Positions 58,201 to 64,000 of a stretch of 64,000 nt of DNA are shown in pieces. A model generated the notes under the pieces. That model had not been told where the DNA came from. It ran no database searches and saw only the letters and a program-made list of their open reading frames with translations. Positions within the stretch are counted from its first letter, which is position 1. Every line of letters begins with the position of its first letter. Position numbers and translations under genes: made by a program. Location of the stretch: assembly GCA_026724425.1 (NCBI GenBank), contig JAIUCV010000022.1, forward strand, positions 10,044,696-10,108,695. Reading direction: 5' to 3'. The DNA is from Erythrophleum ivorense. Taxonomy: Eukaryota; Streptophyta; Magnoliopsida; Fabales; Fabaceae.

Positions 58201-61200
58201 ATTACAAAACAACATAGATTATACGGTTCTGCAGATTAGATTGGACCTTTCGCTCATGTAAAGGAACAGCACACTCCATATTTGACTCGATTGTTCAGGA
58301 ACGTTCAGACTATTTACATTTACATTTGATTTGAATGATTTAAATTTTATTATTTTTTAAATATTTAATTTTTGTGTTTAAATCAAAATGTAAAATAAAA
58401 ACAATTTTTAATTATTAATTTAAAAATAATAATATTTGATATTAAAAAATTAAAAAAATAAGATTTGGACTATCAAGTAATATGTTGCAGAAAAATCGGA
58501 CTACCCAACAGATTAATTTATTGGAGCTAGTATATTGCTTGTGTAATATTTCAGCTAAGATCGGCTAATCAAACCAAAAAAACCAATGAACCGTTTAGTT
58601 TAGTAATTGCGGGCCTTAATCACCATAGACCCCGTCCAAGTATGAGTATTCCTAGCTATTGATTCTGAGGCATTGCTTTTCTCTTTAGCTATATCTAATT
58701 TGGGACAAGAGCTTTTTCTAGCTCCTCTCTGAATAGCACCCATTCTCGATAAATTTGCTAACATCTTTAGAAGGAAGGAAGAAACTGCCACACCCACTAC
58801 GGGAAGTGAGGGTCAATTTGTGCTTCTACCATCCGATAATAACGAGTTCTCCCATATACTTAAGTGACAAGCTCTCACCTTCACTCACTGATGGCGATCA
58901 TGAAGTTTCTCTCACTCTCTACATTTTCACCTCTTTCTTCTTCTTTGAGGATCGATGTCCAATTTGATATCGTTTTCAAGTTATAAATGGATCCATTATA
59001 TACATCCACTGATCCACTTAATTCATTTTGTCAATATTTAATCTCTTGATTTTTCTTTAATTTTATTTTGTTAATTACAATAATTCTACATATATATATA
59101 TTACTTTTTGGACTAATAATTTGAAACAAACCCTACCAACCCACATTATTTCGATTATTAGTTAGTATATATATTTAATTGTCATCATTTTAATTACAAA
59201 TTGATGAACTATGAACTAATATTTCTATTAATTCAATAATTAAAATTATTTTAAATATTTTTTTGTCAAGTTAAGGTTTAAAACTATTGTAAATTATGCT
59301 ATTAGACAATTTCATACACATACACATATACTTATATTAGTAGAACCTAATTTAATTATACATGAATGCTAAACTTTATATCATAAACTATTATAAGTGG
59401 TTGAGTATGTAGGCCTTTGTTAAAGAAAGAATTGAGAAATAATCATGGACAATGCTATAAGATTCTTACAAGCCCATTATTCTTATGAGTCTAAAATAAT
59501 TTAGTTCATATTGTCAAGACTCATATAATTAAGAAGACATCACAAAACTCTAAAAAGCCACATAATAGTTAGCATAGATCCCTAACTATAAAAGAATATA
59601 AACCTTAAATTATGAAAATTAGATCATCTACTATTCTTAGAAAATGATCACCTTACCTTAAGCAACACACTAATAGCTACTGGCATTCTCTAATTCTTCT
59701 CATAACTAAGGGAAGAAATCCTTTGTATTTCATTCCAACCAAACAATATAATATTTCTAAGCTAGGCTAAGCTTCCTCTTTTTCTTTTGCCATACTCTTA
59801 TTGCCAATAAATGAAATACCATAGTTATTGAGCTTCATATTTCTATATTTCTAACATTACATAATATTTCCACGATTGTCTCTTTCCTTGATATTTCGAG
59901 GAATCATCCAAGTAGTAGGGATTGACCAGGCACAAAGTTGTCCAAGTCTCTTTGTCCCTCCATTATTAGTTTAAGTGTTTATTTATTTATTTTTTTGGTT
60001 ATGTTTCTAGAGAATAATGTTGGTGAAATTTAATTAATTTAAACAATCTTTTAACTTCCATTCCCTTTATGTATGTCTTTGGATTTTTTTTTTAAGATAA
60101 TGGGTAGTGTTTCCTACCTTATGTAAAGTCTAGGATTTCTTGAATGGTAGTATTTACTATCATGTACTATGAATGGAGTATAGGGAGATTATTGTTGTTA
60201 TGATCTTTTAGCTGCTTTTTTTTTTTCATTTTAAAGTGTGAGTAGAGTTTAGGTTATGGATTTGGCTGTTGATGTATGTTTTGAACTTTGCTTCCCTTTA
60301 CTTGTATATATACACACACACACATATACACTTTGTTTATCAAAATCCTTGTGTGGGTTTTGCTTGATCATAAGGAACATGAAATTTATCAATGTCTAAG
60401 TTTTTTTATTTAAATTTTTGGCCATATACCAATGTGTAAGTTAAAATATTGCCAAAACAAGAAAAATCAACTTTTAACCCAACAAGTTTTACATGTTTTT
60501 ACAATAATAGTATATGCATACATGGGTTTAAACATAGGCCTAAAATTATCAAGCTAGTTTCTATTTGAGTCCAAAATCATTCTCTAACTTTGTTCCCAAA
60601 TCTTAGGTTCACAAGTTGCTTTCCATCTTGCTTAGGTCTTTCTTTGCATTAGACTATTTATCATTCTCAGATGATCAATATACTCTCAATCTAAAAATAA
60701 TAATAAAAAAGATGAGCAATGTACTTCATTATATTCTTGCTACATTTTATTGTTCTTGGTTATCTTGTTGTTTTTTGCTACTTTATTAAGTTGGAAGACA
60801 ATGCTCAAGAGCAGCATTATGACATCAATCAGTCTACTATTATGATAGAAATAGCTTCATCATAAAGTATTAGCATTATGACATAGGCAATATCTTTTAG
60901 ATTTTACCTCTTTCTCTCCCTCTACGCTAGCTCTTCCAAGTTAATTAATCTACAATGCAAACCAAAAAAAGAAAAAGGAAGAGGAGTATGCTAATATCCC
61001 ATAAAAATTAAAATAAAAACTAGCATCTCCCTTGTATATATATAGTGAGGTTTTATTATTATTTAAAAAAAAAAGATTAACGCATTATATCTCATGGGAT
61101 GTTGAAGCATTAGCATACAAAGCTTAATACTTAACCTTATTATCACAAGAAATTAAGGAATGGGGAGAAAGGGAGATATTTTGTAACTTATTGGCACTAG

Positions 61201-61849
61201 CACATAATTACAATCACCCTCTTGTATTATTTGAATATATGGAAAGTTAAAAACATGTTTCTTATATCTTTGATTCCCAGATATTGACATTAGTCTTTAC
61301 ACTTACCTTTATATGAATCTTGGCCCTATAATAAAGCTTCCTTTTATGCTCCTTTATTACATAATATAATTCCTTTACGAGTTATAAAATATATGCTATT
61401 AAACATGAGTAGGGATCCTAGAGTCATTTTTTTGAATTATGGACATCCACATAATTATATTATATATAACACTCTCTCTCTTAGAAGTCCATTAACAAAT
61501 AATACATCTCGTTAAAACCTTACTAGGAAAAAGCTAGTGGGATAAAAAACTAATGAAGAAAAGAAAGTATATAATATTTATAATATAAGCTACCTCATTA
61601 AAACCCTTACCAAGAAAATCTAGTGAAACAAAACCTTGTTAAGAGAAAAAGAGTATAGTGTGTTTTTTACTCCTTTTAACAATGTATATCATTTATTGTT
61701 TTTGAATCAGTGTATCATAATACTGGATGCCAACTTCTTAAATGTAACAGTTGATAACACCTTAGTAAACAAATCTGTCAAAATTTCACATAAACAAATC
61801 ACCATTCTTTTGAAGATGATGAGTGAAAAAGGATTTTAGTGAGATATGT
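58201..61849. other. AT-rich intergenic DNA, no gene recognised
   Basis: Long AT-rich stretch with simple repeats, for example CA/TA near 60305-60330. Open frames at 58600-58797 and 58755-58967 overlap on opposite strands and resemble nothing known. The last ~350 bases may already be the 3' end of the copia remnant that follows. Confidence 0.5.
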
Positions 61850-63010
61850 TTTTTTTTCTATCTTCTTTAATATACCTTCTTTTTCATTGAGCTATATATG
61901 CTGCATTATCTTCATATAATATTATTGGGATTTTTTTCTTTAAAAGTAAACCACACATCTTCTAGTTATATTAGGTCATTAACCTTAGTCAAACACATGA
62001 TTGACTTATTTCATGCAGTGCAATTATTTGTACATGATTTGAAGAAATAGTAGTTAAAGTTTTTTATGTAGACCACCATGATATGGTTGTATCTCCACAT
62101 ATAAATAAATAACTTGTTTATGATCAATTTTTATATGGATCAAATAAGTATCTTGCATCTACATACTCAATTGATTGTGATCCAAATTCAATTGAATAAA
62201 ACAACCTTATATTAATAGTCCCTTAAAGATATCATAATAAATGTTTAACTTCATTCCAATGTATTTTGTTATAAAATAACTAAATATGGCTAACAAATTT
62301 ATAACAAATACAACATCAAGTTGTGTACTATTATTAAGATATATTAATACTCTTATATCACTAAAATATGGCACTTCAAGATCAAAAGGTTTTGCATCAT
62401 TTTCTCAAGGATTAAAATAGTCTCCATTCACATCTAGTGATCTTACAATTATTAGGGTACCTAGTGGATATGATTTATCCATATAGGATTATTTAAATAT
62501 TTTTTCAATATATACTGATTGATAAAGAAGAATTTCATTCATTAAACACTTAATCTACAAGCTAAGATAAAACTTTGTTTTTTTTTAGATCTTTCATCTT
62601 GAATTCTTTCTTCAAATAACAAACTACTTTTTAAAGCTCTTTACAAGTTCTAATAATATTTAAATCATACAAAAATTATAACAAACTTTAATCCAAACCA
62701 TTTTATAAAAACACAAGAGTAAATTGGATAATTTTTTACAACCTTCCTTTAACAAATATATGCTAAGATGATTATACCACATATGCCCATACTGTTTTAA
62801 TCCATACAAGGATTTATATAAACGTATTGAACAAATTTCCCTAAAATCTTTATATGCTTTTGGTATTTTAAATCTTTTAAGGATTTTCATACAAATCTCA
62901 CTATATATTGAGCCATATAAATACATCTTAACAATATCTATTAGATGCATATCAAGTTTTTCATATATTGCTAAAATAATAAGATATCCAAAAGTAATTA
63001 CATCCACCAT
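61850..63010 (-). pseudogene. decayed Ty1/copia reverse transcriptase and RNase H
   Basis: The minus-strand frame 63010-62660 reads the copia RT middle: ITFGYLIILAIYEKLDMHLI, DIVKMYLYGSIYSEICMKI, then SIRLYKSLYGLKQYGHMWY (the SLYGLKQ block). Downstream, through many stops, RNase H-like words follow towards 61850. It is a different copia family from the three in the RRP44A introns. No LTR was found; the right side stops near 63010, before the gypsy LTR fragment. Confidence 0.7.
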
Positions 63011-63104
63011 AAGAATTTGTCATAACTCATAGAATAGGAACTATACATAAAGATGAACTCATGGTAAAAATTTGAGGAAAAACTAAAACTCCATTAATTT
63101 TTGT

Positions 63105-64000
63105 GTGTGTGTGGCCGAGGAGAGCAATCAAATTTAAGAAGAAAAGTGTTCTTGTGTGATAAAGGTAGCTCTCTCTTCTTTTTCTCATGCATGAGTGGAT
63201 ATTATCATGTCTTTGAATGTATATACGTATATTTTAAGCCATGAGAAAATGTTTTAGCATATATCTAAATGTCATAGTACCATGATGTTGCATTATGTCT
63301 TTAAATGATGTCTTGTGACTTTGCTTTGGTTTGATTGAGTGTGTTGAGGCCAAGAACCCTTTAGCCATAGTGAGGATGAGCCAAGAACCCTTAAGAATAG
63401 TTAAGACAAAGCTAAGAGTCTCCCAAGAACAAGACCTAGTTTAAAGCCTTAAAGAAAAAGGGTGAGGCAAGTCCAAAATCCTTGAAGAGAATGAGTGAGG
63501 CTAAACCATTTGCTTAACAAGCTTATGTATGTTTAGTGTGACTCTTTAAATGCTAAGAATGCTTCTTGAATGATCATATACCCTATGATAGTCATGCATG
63601 CAATTCTAGATTTGGTTTTGTATTCTTTATATGTGATTGAAAGAGAGAAAAGCTATTGGGATTCCTAAAATCTCATTTCTTTCTCCGCACACATCTATCA
63701 TGTTTAAGTGGACCAAGTGAGCTAAGGAATGGAAACCACCAAGCCTAGAAGAAGAAGATTGACAACCAAATGTGTGAAAATGTAAAATTGTAGCCATATA
63801 AGTGGCATATGATATAATTCTTTATTGTATATGTTATATGATCTTATGAGCACATGTAAATATATAAATGTATTATGTATGAATGAGATTTAGTGCAATA
63901 TGTATGATATAGCATGATTTGGGTATGGAATGGCAAGACTTGATATATGCATTCTTGTGTATAGCTAGGGGCGGATGAGTAAGTTTGAAAAATCTGAGTT
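63105..64000 (+). mobile_element. partial LTR related to the solo LTR at 2520-5242, cut by window edge
   Basis: The order of features matches 3320-4160 of the solo LTR: a leader with AAGGTAGCTCTC, then GTGAGG...TCCAAAA repeats (63350-63510), then AGCTATTG(G/A)GATTC and AAATCTCA, a CATGTT...GTGA.C..A motif and a CCAAG.(C/A)CCTAG block. Sequence identity is moderate. The start of this LTR is missing or has diverged; the rest runs out of the window. Confidence 0.55.

Noticed and set aside
58600..58967. two overlapping open frames upstream of RRP44A
   Set aside because: Opposite strands, short, no recognised similarity or splice context; kept only as intergenic DNA.
1..64000. CRISPR array, operon, phage, biosynthetic cluster or other new system
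   Set aside because: No regularly spaced repeats with unique spacers and no clustered genes of one pathway; the only intact gene is RRP44A, and the rest is transposon, pseudogene or non-coding plant DNA.

Overview
The window is AT-rich plant nuclear DNA, most likely from a eudicot. The evidence is GT-AG introns of very uneven length, a plant-type exosome nuclease gene, a PIN-LIKES (PILS) auxin-carrier pseudogene, and many plant Ty1/copia, Ty3/gypsy, L1 and RTE elements. The species cannot be told from the sequence.

Layout, left to right: the 3' end of a copia element with its LTR (1-1529); a minus-strand chromovirus-like Ty3/gypsy element (about 1690-10630) whose 3' end is split by a solo LTR of a second gypsy family (2520-5242, target duplication TCCTT); an L1 endonuclease fragment (10631-11027); a full-length minus-strand RTE LINE (12349-15542) that keeps one frame broken only by stop codons; a PILS pseudogene (16158-19439); a hAT-like MITE (20346-20697); a decayed L1 LINE (20735 to about 24330); and then the one intact gene.

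That gene, on the minus strand from 57973 to 25635, encodes RRP44A/DIS3, the catalytic subunit of the RNA exosome. I could join 24 exons with GT-AG junctions and consistent phase into a 935-residue protein with a PIN endonuclease domain, OB folds, an RNB exonuclease domain and an S1 domain; the catalytic acidic residues I checked in PIN and RNB are present. About 18 kb of the 32 kb gene is transposon. Intron 10 (11.5 kb) holds a minus-strand copia element, split by a plus-strand copia element, itself split by a hAT-like MITE. Intron 8 (8.5 kb) holds a second RTE LINE and a third copia element. Intron 13 holds a Mutator-like MITE, and intron 5 a 52-bp RTE 3'-end insertion.

Right of the gene are its 5' leader, AT-rich intergenic DNA, a decayed minus-strand copia reverse transcriptase (61850-63010), and the start of an LTR related to the solo LTR at the left end (63105-64000).

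I found no CRISPR array, rRNA, tRNA, operon or new enzyme system. The interesting content is the nesting of transposons around an intact essential gene, and the small insertions with readable target duplications.
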